The translations under genes were made by a program, and so were the position numbers. The notes beneath the pieces were generated by a model. That model saw nothing but the letters and a program-made list of their open reading frames with translations. It ran no database searches and was not told the DNA's origin. 64,000 bases of DNA from Paradesertivirga mongoliensis (GTDB taxonomy: Bacteria > Bacteroidota > Bacteroidia > Sphingobacteriales > Sphingobacteriaceae). This document shows, one piece after another, positions 26,397 through 37,491 of the stretch (position 1 is the first letter of the stretch; every line of letters starts with the position of its first letter). The stretch covers positions 992,001 to 1,056,000 of the forward strand of contig NZ_JAFMZO010000002.1 in the NCBI RefSeq assembly GCF_024436395.1, written 5' to 3'.

Positions 26397-27755
26397 CTAA
26401 TATTTGAACACTTTACCCCCTACCATAACCTCCTGATTCTTCGAATCAAAGAAAGCTTTCTCGCCGGTGCGGCCAGCGGCATTTGTCATGATATTAGCAA
26501 TTGAATGATAATATCCTGCTTCAACCGGCGCATTGGGCTCTTTTCTGCTCCTAACACATTCCATCCAGTTTCTCATATGATTGGAGGTCAAGTTATCTGC
26601 GCCTGTGTTTGCAGAAGCTACAACCTTAACAGCATTTGCTGTGAGATTTACTTCAGGCAGCAGATTTGACTTCATGTTCATAGCGCTTGCATGCTTTTCA
26701 CTTAATCCTCCTCTTGAAGAAACTTTATTGGTAATTAAATTAAGTTCTCCCCCATTTGAATAATAAATTTCAGCGGGATTTTCATCACCATTATGCATCC
26801 TCGATCCAAAAGTCACCTGAAAACCATTTGATGGATCATCTTCTCTTCCATAATCAAAAACTGCTGTAGTAGTATCCCAATTCCTTCTGCCATCTTTCCA
26901 TTGATAGATACCTCCGTTTGAAACTACGCTCCTCGGGTGTTTTAAGCCTGTAAACCAGTGCACTGTATCAATTTGATGCGACATCCATTGTCCGGGCATC
27001 CCCGAGGAATAGGGCCAGAACAGCCTGTACTCCAAATATTTTCTGGGATCCCATGCTTCATAGGGTCGATTCAATAAAAACCTTTTCCAGTCTGTATCCT
27101 CTTCTTTGCACTTCGCAACTAAATCAGGTCTTCTCCATCTGCCGGGTTGATTTACGTTCCAGGTAAGTTCAACCATAGTGATGTCACCAAACTTTCCGTC
27201 TTTTATGAAGCTTTCGGCAGCTTTATAATTCGCGCCACTTCTGCGTTGAGAGCCGATCTGCACAATTCTGTTAGAAGCCTTTACCGCTTTTAAAGCAGCT
27301 CTGTTATCTTCCATTGTTTCCGCAAAAGGTTTTTCCACATAGGCATCGCAATTGGCATTAACGGCTTCGATGGTATGTAATGCATGTTGAAAATCTGCTG
27401 TGCTGATGATCACAGCATCCAGATTTTTCATCTGATACAGTTCATCGTTGTTTCGAAAAGCTGCAATGTTATTTCCTGTTTTGCTTTTCAAAAAAGCTTC
27501 GCCTTCATCTCTTCTGAGTTTCCATAAGTCGGAGACTGCAACAATATCAAAATTCAGCTCCTTATTATGATTTAAAAACGATGGAAACAATGAAGAACGA
27601 AAGCGGTCTGAAAAACCAACCACTCCAACCCGTACGCGGTCATTAGCCCCGATTATCCGACCATAACTTTTTGCACTAAAACCCATTGTCCCAAAATAAA
27701 GTCCTGCCGACGCTATAGCAGATTGCTTTATAAATTTTCTTCTTGAACTTTCCAT
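26397..27755 (-). CDS. Tat-exported Gfo/Idh/MocA oxidoreductase
   Basis: 452-aa Gfo/Idh/MocA protein with a clear twin-arginine leader (SSRRKFIKQSA). The Rossmann motif is VGVVGFSDRF (about 43-52), where the usual GxGxxG is degenerate, and the catalytic Lys is in YVEKPFAET. The substrate-domain motif GQWMSHQIDTVHWF is typical of Bacteroidota and Planctomycetota exported members. It has no DxxTGAT motif. It follows the DUF1080 gene by 15 nt and precedes apbE by 10 nt. The likely role is oxidation or reduction of a sugar or sugar derivative in the periplasm. Confidence 0.9.
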   Translation of the reverse strand: MESSRRKFIKQSAIASAGLYFGTMGFSAKSYGRIIGANDRVRVGVVGFSDRFRSSLFPSFLNHNKELNFDIVAVSDLWKLRRDEGEAFLKSKTGNNIAAFRNNDELYQMKNLDAVIISTADFQHALHTIEAVNANCDAYVEKPFAETMEDNRAALKAVKASNRIVQIGSQRRSGANYKAAESFIKDGKFGDITMVELTWNVNQPGRWRRPDLVAKCKEEDTDWKRFLLNRPYEAWDPRKYLEYRLFWPYSSGMPGQWMSHQIDTVHWFTGLKHPRSVVSNGGIYQWKDGRRNWDTTTAVFDYGREDDPSNGFQVTFGSRMHNGDENPAEIYYSNGGELNLITNKVSSRGGLSEKHASAMNMKSNLLPEVNLTANAVKVVASANTGADNLTSNHMRNWMECVRSRKEPNAPVEAGYYHSIANIMTNAAGRTGEKAFFDSKNQEVMVGGKVFKY

Positions 27756-27770
27756 TGACGTTGAATAAGC

Positions 27771-29132
27771 CTAGTTAATTTCTCTTAATTTTATACTCCT
27801 AAAGGATACCGCATCCCCATGATCCTGTAACAGGATCCGGCCTTTCTCTGCCATTCCAAAATTCACCCAATCCTTGTATTTACTTATTGCTACCAAATCA
27901 GAAAACTCTTTAGAACCTCTCTGATACTCTAAAACTTTATAACCGTTTAAATAATATTCAACATTATTATTTGGCAGCACTTTAATCACTCCCTGGTTCC
28001 AATCACCTATCTTCTTTATTGAAGCTTTGATTTTATTTGATGCTATTAAATCATATAATGATGCCAGTGTACGGTTACCATCTCTTCCTAATTTCGCATC
28101 AGGATGTTTCTCGTCATCCAGGATCTGGTACTCCAGGCCAATAGCAGAGCCCTTGTTTCCTTCCGATTCTGTAACAAAATACTTCACGCCACTGTTAGCT
28201 CCTTCGGATAATTTAAAATCGAACTTTAGTTCAAATGCACCGAATTCCTTTTCTGTTACAATGTCGCCGCCATTAGTCGACTCAGCGCCGGTTGATCTTT
28301 CTACACTCAGAACACCATTTTCGATTTTCCAGCCCTTTTCAGGAAATTTGTCGCGGTAGGCGCCTCTCCATCCTTTTGTAGTTTTGCCATCCCATAACAT
28401 TACAAATCCATTTTTCTTTTCCTGGTCGGACAAATTATTCTGAAGAAGATTCACTACAAAAATTTCGTCGTACGGAGCAGGCTTAAGGTTTTCGGTTTTG
28501 ATCCGAATATTTTTCCATCTTACCTGCGTTCCCGGGCGAACAGTTTTAGCAATGGAATGTACTTGCAAAGCGATAAAACCTTGTTTGGTCATATCATCTA
28601 TCACATGCGCAGTGGGAACACCGTTCACCCATGTTCTGATCGTATTACCGATACACTCTACACGGTATTTATTCCAAACGTTGTTTTTAAATGCGGATTT
28701 TGCTGAAGGGTTCAGCTCGAGATTATATAACCAACCTCTTCTCGCTTCATCGTAAATCCCACCACTCCAGGCGCGTTTCGAAGGATCAATTTCTACCTGA
28801 TAGCCATGCACCCGCCCATTTTGATAGTCCGGGTTGCTCAAACTTCTAAATTGGATACCCGAATTCATGGAGGTGTCTACTAATACATCCAGCTCTAATA
28901 TAAAATCACTGTAGTTTCTTTCGGTCGCCATAAACGAATTTGGCTGATCAGAAACAGTTGTCCCTACTACCTCCCCATTCTGAACCTCGTATTTGGCTTT
29001 ACCTCCAAGTTGCTTCCAACCAGTAAAATCTTTACCGTTGAAAAGCTGTGTCCAGCCCTCATTCTTCGACTGGGCATGCGCCGATACCATACCCGAAACC
29101 AATAGCATAGTTAAGAAACTCTTAATTTTCAT
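27771..29132 (-). CDS. Two-domain DUF1080 (3-keto-disaccharide hydrolase family) protein
   Basis: 453-aa secreted protein with a signal peptide ending AHAQ and two concanavalin-like DUF1080 domains, about residues 26-210 ([15 protein letters not shown]) and 240-450 ([15 protein letters not shown]). The second contains the conserved ANSGVKYFV and [14 protein letters not shown] stretches. Members of this family (PF06439) cleave 3-keto-glycosides made by Gfo/Idh/MocA dehydrogenases. As first gene of the operon with two such dehydrogenases, it is likely the glycoside-cleaving step. Which domain is catalytic is unknown. Confidence 0.9.
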   Translation of the reverse strand: MKIKSFLTMLLVSGMVSAHAQSKNEGWTQLFNGKDFTGWKQLGGKAKYEVQNGEVVGTTVSDQPNSFMATERNYSDFILELDVLVDTSMNSGIQFRSLSNPDYQNGRVHGYQVEIDPSKRAWSGGIYDEARRGWLYNLELNPSAKSAFKNNVWNKYRVECIGNTIRTWVNGVPTAHVIDDMTKQGFIALQVHSIAKTVRPGTQVRWKNIRIKTENLKPAPYDEIFVVNLLQNNLSDQEKKNGFVMLWDGKTTKGWRGAYRDKFPEKGWKIENGVLSVERSTGAESTNGGDIVTEKEFGAFELKFDFKLSEGANSGVKYFVTESEGNKGSAIGLEYQILDDEKHPDAKLGRDGNRTLASLYDLIASNKIKASIKKIGDWNQGVIKVLPNNNVEYYLNGYKVLEYQRGSKEFSDLVAISKYKDWVNFGMAEKGRILLQDHGDAVSFRSIKLREIN

Positions 29133-29337
29133 TCTGTCGTTTGTTAAAAAGTATATTTCCAGTTCGAAGCAAATGCGTGACCTCCTTGTCTCGTAAAAAC
29201 AAAGCTTAAACTAAATCTGCTCGCCCGGAGTTATTATAGATACGGTTTATAATGAGTAATAAAGCATCTTTATTACTTTTACGGACTAAATATATAGTTA
29301 TTTTCAGCTTTTTATTCTATCACACCAGAATTTTACA

Positions 29338-29913
29338 ATGAACCAGACCATGCCCGAAAATCATCCACCATCTTTAGAAACTGCAACCCTTGGTGCAGGC
29401 TGCTTTTGGTGCACAGAAGCTATTTTTCAATCTCTACAAGGGGTTTCGAAAGTCACTTCCGGTTATATGGGTGGAACGGTTGAAAACCCCTCATATGAAA
29501 ATGTCTGCACCGGAAATACAGGGCATGCAGAAGTGACCCAGGTTGAATTCGATTCAAATGTAATTTCCTTTGAAGAGCTTTTACTGGTTTTTTTCAAGAC
29601 ACATGACCCTACGAGCCTTAACCGCCAGGGAAATGATATCGGAACACAATATCGCTCAGTTATTTTTTATCACAACCAGGAGCAGAAGGAAAAGGCAAAT
29701 AAAATGATTGATGATTTGACGAAGGAATTGGTGTTCGATCTTCCGATTGTTACCGAAGTAGCGCCAATCACCGAATTTTATCGGGCGGAGAATTACCATC
29801 AAAATTATTTCAATCAAAATTCGGGGCAATCGTATTGCGCGTTTGTGATACAGCCGAAGCTCGTAAAATTTGCGGAACATTTTCGGGAGAAGATTAAACC
29901 GGAGCTATTGTAA
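29338..29913 (+). CDS. msrA: Peptide-methionine (S)-S-oxide reductase
   Basis: 191-aa MsrA, which repairs methionine-S-sulfoxide. The catalytic motif GCFWCTE has C22 as nucleophile and C25 as a likely recycling cysteine; GYMGG, TGHAEVTQVEFD, HDPTSLNRQGNDIGTQYRS and YHQNYF are all present. No MsrB domain is fused. The gene is monocistronic and followed by a hairpin shared with the convergent parC gene. Confidence 0.96.
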   Translation: MNQTMPENHPPSLETATLGAGCFWCTEAIFQSLQGVSKVTSGYMGGTVENPSYENVCTGNTGHAEVTQVEFDSNVISFEELLLVFFKTHDPTSLNRQGNDIGTQYRSVIFYHNQEQKEKANKMIDDLTKELVFDLPIVTEVAPITEFYRAENYHQNYFNQNSGQSYCAFVIQPKLVKFAEHFREKIKPELL

Positions 29914-29930
29914 CACCAGATAAAGCTCAA

Positions 29931-29962
29931 AACTTTCCAAAAGTTAGAACTTTTGGAAAGTT
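29931..29962. terminator. Bidirectional hairpin between msrA and parC
   Basis: AACTTTCCAAAAGTT (29931-29945) and AACTTTTGGAAAGTT (29948-29962) form a perfect inverted repeat, effectively a 13-bp stem with a 6-nt loop, in the 90-bp gap between convergent genes. The arms are A/T rich and lack a long U-run, so termination is likely but not certain. Confidence 0.6.
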
Positions 29963-30003
29963 ATTTATAGGATGTGCTAAAACTATCCAAAAGTAAAAGG
30001 TAT

Positions 30004-32811
30004 CTAAAACAGCCCCAATTGACCTTTATCATCAATCTCGATATCATCCGGATTGGTTATTTCGAAATCCACTTTTTTAGCTGCTGGCTTTTCGTCTTTT
30101 TCTTTTAACTGAGGTTTAGGCTTTTCTTGAGGTTGTGGTTTGGGATCCGCCCTTTCCGGAATGCTCCTTTCAGCTACCGCAGTGTGTTTCTGCTCTACAG
30201 GCACCTTCCCCGAAACCTCCTTTTCCGCTTCTTCGTCCAGTTTTTCTTCCAGTACAACTTCTTCAAGAGTCACTTCGGGCACCGGATCCGGCACATCTTC
30301 CGGATCGTCGTGCTCGGCAATTAATTCTATTTTCTTGACCTCATTAGGAGACAAGCGATTACCCTGAGCTCTCATTCCCTTAACGTCGATGGCGTCGGCC
30401 AGGTTAATTTCAGTCGTTTCGGGCGTTAAACTTTTCCCTTTCAGCGATTCCAGCTTTACAACGGGCTGCGCTGCGCCAGAAATAACGATCAATTTTGAAC
30501 CCGGCTCTTCGTTAATGATACTTGTTAATTTACCGATTGGCGTATCCTCAAACATAAATCGCTTAACGTAGTAATTCTTTGATTTTCCGTCAAAGTGTAT
30601 CACGCTAAAAACTTTCTCAGGATTGTACTTCTCGATAACCATCATTTTATCATCGAAGTGATTGCTTAAATCGAACGATGTAAGCTCGTAAGTACCATTA
30701 TTCAGAATAGTAAGTATCTTATCCGGACCATCAAACTCGCCTAAATATTTTCCGCGACCGTCTGCATTCAAACGCTTCAGAATATCATCATACCAGATCT
30801 TCCTGCCCGAAAGAGTAGATACACCTTTAGATTTGAGGGTGATTTTTTTAATTGGGTATTTGCTGACGGTATTACCCATAGAACTCCGGCCCTTTATCGC
30901 AATTTCCGCAAAATCAAGGTCGAACTGTAATTTTCGGAGTTTAGAATGTGGCCTAAGCTGAATATTAACCACTTCAGCTTCGCCATTAGGGTTAGCCGTA
31001 AAATATAAGGTACGCGAGCCCTTCGAACCTTTTGTCAGGTCGTACTCCTTGTCGCGCGTAACGCCAAGAACTGCAAACCGCTTTACAAAGGATGCACCGG
31101 TTTGTCCGTCCTTATAAATCATGTTATATACCGTACGCTCATCCCCTTTCTTGAATACGCCTACATGGAGGATATCTTTTCCTACAAAGACCTTGTCCTG
31201 CACCTTGGTTACTACAAAACGCCCGTCTTCCCTGAACACAATAATTTCGTCCAAATCAGAGCAATCGCAAACAAACTCATCTTTACGAAGGCCTGTTCCA
31301 ATAAAACCATCTGTTCTGTTCACATAGAGCTTAACATTAGCAAGGGCGACCTGGGAGGCTTCTACGCGATCAAAGGTCCTGAGCTCCGTCTTTCTTCCGC
31401 GGTCTTTACCATACTTCTCCCTTATCTTTTCGAACCATGCTATTGCATAATCGGTAAGGTGCTTGAGATGCTTTTTAATTTCCTTAATCTCATCCTCAAG
31501 GGCGGCCATCTGATCGTCTGCCTTTTTAACGTCAAAGCGGGTGATGCTGCTCATCGGCTTATCGATAAGTCGTTTATAATCCTCAGGAAGAATTTCGCGA
31601 TAAAACTGAGGGAAGAAAGGTTCGAACAATCGGTTTAAAACCTCCACCACCGCTTCAAACGCCCCAGAATTTTCGTATTCAGGATGTTTGTACATGCCTT
31701 CCTGAATGAATATCTTTAGAAGGGTACTAAAAAATATCTTCTCCTTTAATTCAGAAAGCCTGATTTCCAGCTCTTGCTTTAAGAGGCTTTTTGTATACTC
31801 AGTGTTTGAGATCAGGATATCATTCACACTTAAAAACTGCGGTTTATCATCTCTGATAACGCAGGTATTAGGAGAAATTGAAACCTCGCAGTCTGTGAAC
31901 GCATATAGCGCATCGATGGTAACGTCGGGAGAAATCCCCGGAGCCAGATGCACCACTATCTCAACATGCTGAGCAGTGTTATCCTCAATTTTTCTGATTT
32001 TGATCTTACCTTTATCATTTGCAGAAATTATACTGTCGATCAGACTGCCCGTTGTGGTCGAAAATGGAATTTCAGTAATTGTAAGTGTCTTTTTATCCTT
32101 TTCAAGGATTTTTGCGCGTACGCGGATTTTTCCGCCCCGCTGCCCTTCGTTATAGGCCGAACAATCTGCCATTCCTCCCGTTGGGAAGTCTGGGACCAGA
32201 TTGGGTCTGTTCCCCTTCAGAACCTCGATAGAGGCATCTATAAGCTCGATAAAGTTATGCGGTAGAATTTTTGTGGCAAGTCCTACTGCAATCCCCTCTG
32301 CTCCCTGAGCGAGAAGCAAGGGAAACTTAACAGGAAGTGTAATCGGCTCTTTGTTCCGCCCATCATAGCTATTTTGCCATACTGTAGTGTCAGGATTGAA
32401 GACTACATCGTTAGCAAATTTGGATAAACGAGCTTCGATATAACGTGCTGCGGCGGCCGAATCACCGGTTATCGGGTCTCCCCAGTTACCCTGAGTATCA
32501 ATAAGTAAATTCTTTTGCCCTATTTGAACCATGGCATCGCCGATTGACGCATCCCCATGTGGATGGTACTTCATGGTGTTACCAATAACGTTGGCTGCTT
32601 TGTTAAAGCGTCCATCGTCCAGTTCTTTGAGCGAGTGCAAAATGCGACGCTGCACCGGCTTCAAACCATCGTTTATATGAGGTACAGCGCGATCAAGAAT
32701 TACGTAAGAAGCATAATCTAAAAACCAGTTTTCGTATAACCCGTTGAGAGAAGTTACATTATGCAGTTTTTCTTCATCATTAAAATTATTGTCTATTGGC
32801 TCTTCACTCAT
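30004..32811 (-). CDS. parC: DNA topoisomerase IV subunit A
   Basis: 935-aa type IIA topoisomerase A subunit. The breakage-reunion domain starts near residue 20 (DRAVPHINDGLKPVQRRIL); the active-site Tyr is Y124 in AAARYIEARLS. Beta-propeller repeats follow to about residue 800, then an acidic Pro/Glu/Lys-rich tail of about 120 residues. This tailed form in Bacteroidota is normally annotated as topoisomerase IV (ParC) rather than GyrA. The matching B subunit is encoded 8 kb away (41051-42979, minus strand). It decatenates chromosomes after replication. Confidence 0.92.
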   Translation of the reverse strand: MSEEPIDNNFNDEEKLHNVTSLNGLYENWFLDYASYVILDRAVPHINDGLKPVQRRILHSLKELDDGRFNKAANVIGNTMKYHPHGDASIGDAMVQIGQKNLLIDTQGNWGDPITGDSAAAARYIEARLSKFANDVVFNPDTTVWQNSYDGRNKEPITLPVKFPLLLAQGAEGIAVGLATKILPHNFIELIDASIEVLKGNRPNLVPDFPTGGMADCSAYNEGQRGGKIRVRAKILEKDKKTLTITEIPFSTTTGSLIDSIISANDKGKIKIRKIEDNTAQHVEIVVHLAPGISPDVTIDALYAFTDCEVSISPNTCVIRDDKPQFLSVNDILISNTEYTKSLLKQELEIRLSELKEKIFFSTLLKIFIQEGMYKHPEYENSGAFEAVVEVLNRLFEPFFPQFYREILPEDYKRLIDKPMSSITRFDVKKADDQMAALEDEIKEIKKHLKHLTDYAIAWFEKIREKYGKDRGRKTELRTFDRVEASQVALANVKLYVNRTDGFIGTGLRKDEFVCDCSDLDEIIVFREDGRFVVTKVQDKVFVGKDILHVGVFKKGDERTVYNMIYKDGQTGASFVKRFAVLGVTRDKEYDLTKGSKGSRTLYFTANPNGEAEVVNIQLRPHSKLRKLQFDLDFAEIAIKGRSSMGNTVSKYPIKKITLKSKGVSTLSGRKIWYDDILKRLNADGRGKYLGEFDGPDKILTILNNGTYELTSFDLSNHFDDKMMVIEKYNPEKVFSVIHFDGKSKNYYVKRFMFEDTPIGKLTSIINEEPGSKLIVISGAAQPVVKLESLKGKSLTPETTEINLADAIDVKGMRAQGNRLSPNEVKKIELIAEHDDPEDVPDPVPEVTLEEVVLEEKLDEEAEKEVSGKVPVEQKHTAVAERSIPERADPKPQPQEKPKPQLKEKDEKPAAKKVDFEITNPDDIEIDDKGQLGLF

Positions 32812-32905
32812 TCTTTTCTAAAACTCTGGGAATGGTAAATATAAGAGTTTTAAAAAATTATGATAAGGCTTTTTTTGCACAATAGCGGCGAAACGGGCAT
32901 AAAAA

Positions 32906-32926
32906 AACCCGGCGTTTGGCCGGGTT
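32906..32926 (-). terminator. Rho-independent terminator of clpC
   Basis: AACCCGGC (32906-32913) pairs with GCCGGGTT (32919-32926) around a 5-nt loop. Read on the minus strand the stem is followed by a T-run of seven bases. It lies 19 nt after the clpC stop. Confidence 0.85.
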
Positions 32927-32944
32927 CTATTGTAATAAATTTAA

Positions 32945-35479
32945 TTATTCTTCTTTCTTCTCTTCCTTCTTCTTCTTCCCGGGAGCTTTTCTCGCGATCT
33001 TAATTTCCTTTAATTCGCTATCAAAATCAACTTCAAGAACGTCGCCTTCAACCAGCTCACCTTTCAGAATTTCTTCTGCAATCGGGTCTTCAAGAAACTT
33101 TTGGATCGCACGTTTTAACGGACGAGCACCAAAGTTGGAGTCGTATCCATTTTCGGCGATATAGTCTTTAGCGGCATCAGTAAGAGTAACTGAATATCCA
33201 AGAGCTGTAACTCTTGAAAACAAAGCTGCCAACTCAATATCGATAATTTTGAAGATATCTTCTTTTGAAAGTGAGTTAAACACTATCACATCATCAACAC
33301 GATTCAGGAATTCTGGAGCAAAAGCGCGTTTCAAGGCATTTTCAATCACACCTCTTGAATGGGTTTCAGCTTGTAAAGCTTTCGCTGATGTGGTAAAACC
33401 AACACCCTGACCGAAATCTTTCAACTGACGGGCTCCAATATTTGAGGTCATGATCACAATAGTGTTCCGGAAATCCACTTTTCTTCCCAGACTATCGGTA
33501 AGCTGTCCTTCGTCTAACACCTGCAACAGGATGTTGAACACATCAGGGTGAGCTTTTTCAATCTCATCTAAAAGAACTACTGCATAAGGCTTACGACGCA
33601 CTTTTTCCGTCAATTGTCCGCCTTCTTCGTAACCCACATATCCCGGAGGCGCTCCAACCAAACGTGATACTGCGAATTTTTCCATGTATTCGCTCATATC
33701 AATCTGGATCAAAGCATCCTCGCTGTCGAACATAAAGCGAGCCAGTTCTTTAGCTAACTCGGTTTTACCCACCCCAGTCGGGCCTAGGAAAATAAACGAT
33801 CCGATAGGTTTTTTAGGATCTTTCAATCCCGCACGGGTACGTTGAATAGCTTTTGTAAGCTTTTTGATAGCGTCGTCTTGTCCAATGATCTTGCCAGCGA
33901 TCAGATCAGGCATAGCCAGTAATTTCATACTGTCGGTCTGACCAACCCGCTGTACCGGGATACCTGTCATCATCGATACCACTTCGGCAACATTATCTTC
34001 TGTTACTGTATACCGTTTAGTCCTTGTCTCGGCTTCCCAGGCAGTTTTTGCCCGGTCAAGCTCTTCCAACAAGTTCTTTTCGGTATCGCGAAGCTTAGCG
34101 GCTTCTTCGTATTTCTGGCTGCGAACAACTTTGTTCTTTTCAACCTTTATTTCTTCGATCTTCTGCTCAATATCAATAATTTCCTGAGGAACATGGATAT
34201 TGGTAAGGTGAACCCTGGAACCAGACTCGTCCAAAGCATCAATTGCTTTATCAGGCAAAAACCTGTCGGTTATATAGCGTGATGTAAGCGTCACGCAAGC
34301 ATTAATTGCTTCAGGAGTATACGTTACGGCATGATGCTCCTCGTATTTCTCTTTAATCCTGTTAAGGATCTCGACAGTTTCATCAGGAGTTGCCGGTTCG
34401 ATCATCACTTTCTGAAAACGACGGTCTAACGCACCGTCTTTCTCAATATACTGACGATATTCATCAAGTGTCGTAGCTCCAATGCATTGTATCTCTCCGC
34501 GAGCTAAAGCCGGCTTAAACATATTCGATGCATCGAGCGAGCCAGAAGCCCCGCCAGCGCCTACAATAGTGTGAATCTCATCAATGAACAGTATTACATC
34601 CGGAGATTTTTCAAGTTCATTCATTACCGCCTTCATACGTTCTTCGAACTGTCCGCGATATTTCGTGCCGGCAACTAAGGATGCCAGATCAAGCGTAACA
34701 ACCCGTTTATTAAACAATACACGGGATACTTTACGCTGTACGATTCTTAGCGCAAGCCCTTCGGCAATAGCCGACTTACCAACGCCCGGTTCCCCAATTA
34801 AGATGGGGTTATTTTTCTTACGGCGGGACAGAATTTGCGAAACGCGCTCAATTTCCTTATCGCGACCTACAATAGGATCAAGCTTTCCATCTTCTGCTGC
34901 CTTGGTTAAATCGCGACCAAAATTATCTAATACAGGAGTTTTAGACTTTATGTCGGAGACTTTTTTAGGCTGACTGAATGAAGATTCTTCTTCGCGAAAA
35001 TCGTCGTCGCCCGCTGCAGAACCCGGAAGTTCGTCGCGGAAACCATCTTTGTTTTGTTCTACTTCTGCTTTAAACACGTCGTAATTTATGTTATACTGTA
35101 GTAAAATTTGTGAGGCAATATTATCATCATCTCTCAAGATAGATAACAACAAATGCTCGGTTCCTATTACGTCACTTTTAAAGATTTTAGCCTCCAGATA
35201 TGTGATTTTAAGAACTTTTTCTGCTTGTTTAGTAAGCGGGATATTTCCCAGATTTACTGTAGTATTGCTTGTGCCTTTTACCGCGTCCTCTATGGAGCGG
35301 CGCAAACGCGCTGTATCTACACCCAACGCTTTTAATATTTTGATTGCCATGCCATCGCCCTCGCGAATAAGGCCCAGCAACAAATGTTCGGTGCCAATAT
35401 AATCGTGTCCTAAGCGCAATGCTTCTTCCCTGCTGTAAGAGATTACGTCTTTAACACGTGGTGAAAATTTAGCTTCCAT
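32945..35479 (-). CDS. clpC: ATP-dependent Clp protease ATP-binding subunit ClpC
   Basis: 844-aa Hsp100/AAA+ unfoldase that feeds proteins to ClpP. The order is Clp N-domain repeats ([16 protein letters not shown], about 1-145), AAA-1 with Walker A GEPGVGKS and [10 protein letters not shown], a UVR-like middle segment (about 420-460, [15 protein letters not shown]), and AAA-2 with Walker [16 protein letters not shown] and the C-terminal D2-small domain. It ends in a Lys/Glu-rich tail. The UVR motif marks ClpC rather than ClpB or ClpA. Monocistronic with its own terminator. Confidence 0.96.
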   Translation of the reverse strand: MEAKFSPRVKDVISYSREEALRLGHDYIGTEHLLLGLIREGDGMAIKILKALGVDTARLRRSIEDAVKGTSNTTVNLGNIPLTKQAEKVLKITYLEAKIFKSDVIGTEHLLLSILRDDDNIASQILLQYNINYDVFKAEVEQNKDGFRDELPGSAAGDDDFREEESSFSQPKKVSDIKSKTPVLDNFGRDLTKAAEDGKLDPIVGRDKEIERVSQILSRRKKNNPILIGEPGVGKSAIAEGLALRIVQRKVSRVLFNKRVVTLDLASLVAGTKYRGQFEERMKAVMNELEKSPDVILFIDEIHTIVGAGGASGSLDASNMFKPALARGEIQCIGATTLDEYRQYIEKDGALDRRFQKVMIEPATPDETVEILNRIKEKYEEHHAVTYTPEAINACVTLTSRYITDRFLPDKAIDALDESGSRVHLTNIHVPQEIIDIEQKIEEIKVEKNKVVRSQKYEEAAKLRDTEKNLLEELDRAKTAWEAETRTKRYTVTEDNVAEVVSMMTGIPVQRVGQTDSMKLLAMPDLIAGKIIGQDDAIKKLTKAIQRTRAGLKDPKKPIGSFIFLGPTGVGKTELAKELARFMFDSEDALIQIDMSEYMEKFAVSRLVGAPPGYVGYEEGGQLTEKVRRKPYAVVLLDEIEKAHPDVFNILLQVLDEGQLTDSLGRKVDFRNTIVIMTSNIGARQLKDFGQGVGFTTSAKALQAETHSRGVIENALKRAFAPEFLNRVDDVIVFNSLSKEDIFKIIDIELAALFSRVTALGYSVTLTDAAKDYIAENGYDSNFGARPLKRAIQKFLEDPIAEEILKGELVEGDVLEVDFDSELKEIKIARKAPGKKKKEEKKEE

Positions 35480-35667
35480 TTTATAACCTTTCTACGTCTT
35501 GAACGCCCTAATCTATAAATTTGTTTCATAAATCGGTTGTCCCTATTTGTAATATTTTATCAACAATTACGCCATTTGCCGGAAAATAGTTTCCTAACCC
35601 TCAATATAACAAAAATTTAGTTCGATTCCTCAAAATCCCGATATTTGACGCTCAACATTAAGCAAAA

Positions 35668-37350
35668 ATGGCAGACGAAAAAATAATTTTTTCGATGGCC
35701 GGAGTAAACAAGATTTACCCGCCTCAGAAACAAGTTCTTAAAAATATTTACCTATCGTTTTTTTATGGTGCGAAGATTGGTGTAATAGGCTTAAACGGCT
35801 CCGGAAAGTCATCTCTTTTGAAAATTATTGCCGGGCTGGATAAATCATATCAGGGAGAGGTTGTCTTTTCGCCGGGGTACACCGTAGGATATCTGGCACA
35901 GGAACCAGAACTTGATCCGAATAAAACCGTGCGCGAAATTGTAGAGGAAGGCGTAGCAGAAACCACTGCCATTTTAAAGGAATATGAAGAAATAAACGAA
36001 AAGTTTGGTTTGCCTGAGGTATACGAAAATCCGGATGAGATGGACAAACTAATGGCCAGACAAGGAGAGCTTCAGGATAAAATCGATGCCAGCGGAGCCT
36101 GGGAACTTGACTCGAAACTGGAACGCGCTATGGATGCACTACGGACTCCAGACCCGGAAAGCAAGATTGCCACATTGTCAGGGGGTGAAAGACGAAGGGT
36201 AGCATTATGTCGCTTGTTGTTAAAAGAACCTGATGTATTATTGCTCGATGAGCCCACCAACCACCTGGATGCAGAATCAATTGATTGGCTGGAACAATAT
36301 CTTCAGCAGTACAAGGGAACTGTTATCGCAGTAACCCACGACAGGTATTTCCTGGATAACGTTGCCGGATGGATACTGGAACTTGACCGCGGAGAAGGTA
36401 TCCCCTGGAAAGGAAATTACTCTTCATGGCTTGACCAAAAATCTAAGCGCCTGGCTCAGGAAGAAAAAACAGAAAGCAAACGCCAAAAAACCCTCGAGCG
36501 CGAGCTGGAATGGGTGCGCATGGCTCCGAAAGCGCGTCATGCAAAATCTAAAGCGCGTTTGGCCAACTACGAAAAGATGGCATCAGAGGATGGAAGAGAA
36601 AGAGAAGAGAAATTGGAGCTCTTTATTCCGCCTGGCCCCCGCCTGGGTAATATAGTGATCGAAGCCAACAACGTAAGCAAAGCATATGGCGATAAAGTTC
36701 TTTTTGACAATTTAAGCTTTTCGCTTCCGCCTGCCGGGATAGTTGGAATTATTGGACCAAACGGGGCCGGGAAAACGACTTTGTTCCGTTTAATTACAGG
36801 ACAAGAGCAACCCGATTCGGGGACATTTAAAGTGGGCGACACTGTGGTTCTGGGATATGTAGATCAAATGCATAATGATCTCGACCCGGAAAAATCCGTC
36901 TGGGAAAACATTACCGGCGGCAACGAAACCATCTTACTTGGAAACAAGCCTATAAATTCTCGTGCTTATGTATCGAAGTTTAACTTCAATGGGGCAGATC
37001 AGCAGAAAAAGGTAAGCGTACTATCGGGCGGCGAGCGCAACAGAGCGCATTTAGCCATCACTTTGAAAAAAGATTCGAACGTACTGCTTCTTGATGAGCC
37101 GACGAATGACATTGACGTAAATACCTTACGGGCTTTAGAAGAAGGCCTCGAAAACTTTGCTGGCTGCGCCGTGATCATCTCGCACGACAGGTGGTTCCTT
37201 GACCGGATCTGTACGCATATTCTCGCGTTTGAAGGTGATTCACAGGTGTACTTTTTCGAAGGTAATTATTCTGACTACGAGGAAAACAAAAAGAAACGAC
37301 TGGGAGATACCGGTCCGAAGCGAATTAAATACAAGAAACTTATTCTATAA
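35668..37350 (+). CDS. ettA: Energy-dependent translational throttle protein EttA (ABC-F)
   Basis: 560-aa ABC-F ATPase with two ABC cassettes and no membrane segment. Cassette 1 has Walker A GLNGSGKSS, signature LSGGERRRVAL and Walker B VLLLDEPTNHLD; cassette 2 has GPNGAGKTT, LSGGERNRAHL and LLLDEPTNDID. The arm and inter-domain linker (about 240-320) and overall length fit EttA, which binds the ribosomal E site and gates translation according to ADP/ATP levels. Strong terminator downstream. Confidence 0.95.
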   Translation: MADEKIIFSMAGVNKIYPPQKQVLKNIYLSFFYGAKIGVIGLNGSGKSSLLKIIAGLDKSYQGEVVFSPGYTVGYLAQEPELDPNKTVREIVEEGVAETTAILKEYEEINEKFGLPEVYENPDEMDKLMARQGELQDKIDASGAWELDSKLERAMDALRTPDPESKIATLSGGERRRVALCRLLLKEPDVLLLDEPTNHLDAESIDWLEQYLQQYKGTVIAVTHDRYFLDNVAGWILELDRGEGIPWKGNYSSWLDQKSKRLAQEEKTESKRQKTLERELEWVRMAPKARHAKSKARLANYEKMASEDGREREEKLELFIPPGPRLGNIVIEANNVSKAYGDKVLFDNLSFSLPPAGIVGIIGPNGAGKTTLFRLITGQEQPDSGTFKVGDTVVLGYVDQMHNDLDPEKSVWENITGGNETILLGNKPINSRAYVSKFNFNGADQQKKVSVLSGGERNRAHLAITLKKDSNVLLLDEPTNDIDVNTLRALEEGLENFAGCAVIISHDRWFLDRICTHILAFEGDSQVYFFEGNYSDYEENKKKRLGDTGPKRIKYKKLIL

Positions 37351-37356
37351 TACGAG

Positions 37357-37379
37357 AGCCGCGAACAGCGGCTTTTTTA
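37357..37379 (+). terminator. Rho-independent terminator of ettA
   Basis: AGCCGC (37357-37362) pairs with GCGGCT (37368-37373), a 5-nt loop, followed by six T. It starts 6 nt after the ettA stop. Confidence 0.85.
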
Positions 37380-37491
37380 TGCCCTCAGTTGTAACATTTC
37401 AATTACGGTAACGATTGCGTTTTTTTTGCCTGTCCTCATCGCTCTTTTCGATCGATTAATCATTAAATTCGTTCTGAACTTAACCAGTTAT

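Noticed and set aside
27771-29132. STGAES in the DUF1080 protein as a second ApbE target site
   Set aside because: The last residue pattern is wrong (GAE instead of GAT/GAS) and there is no Asp three residues before it.
31102-31638. Plus-strand 178-codon frame within parC
   Set aside because: Antisense shadow; ParC is conserved across this stretch.
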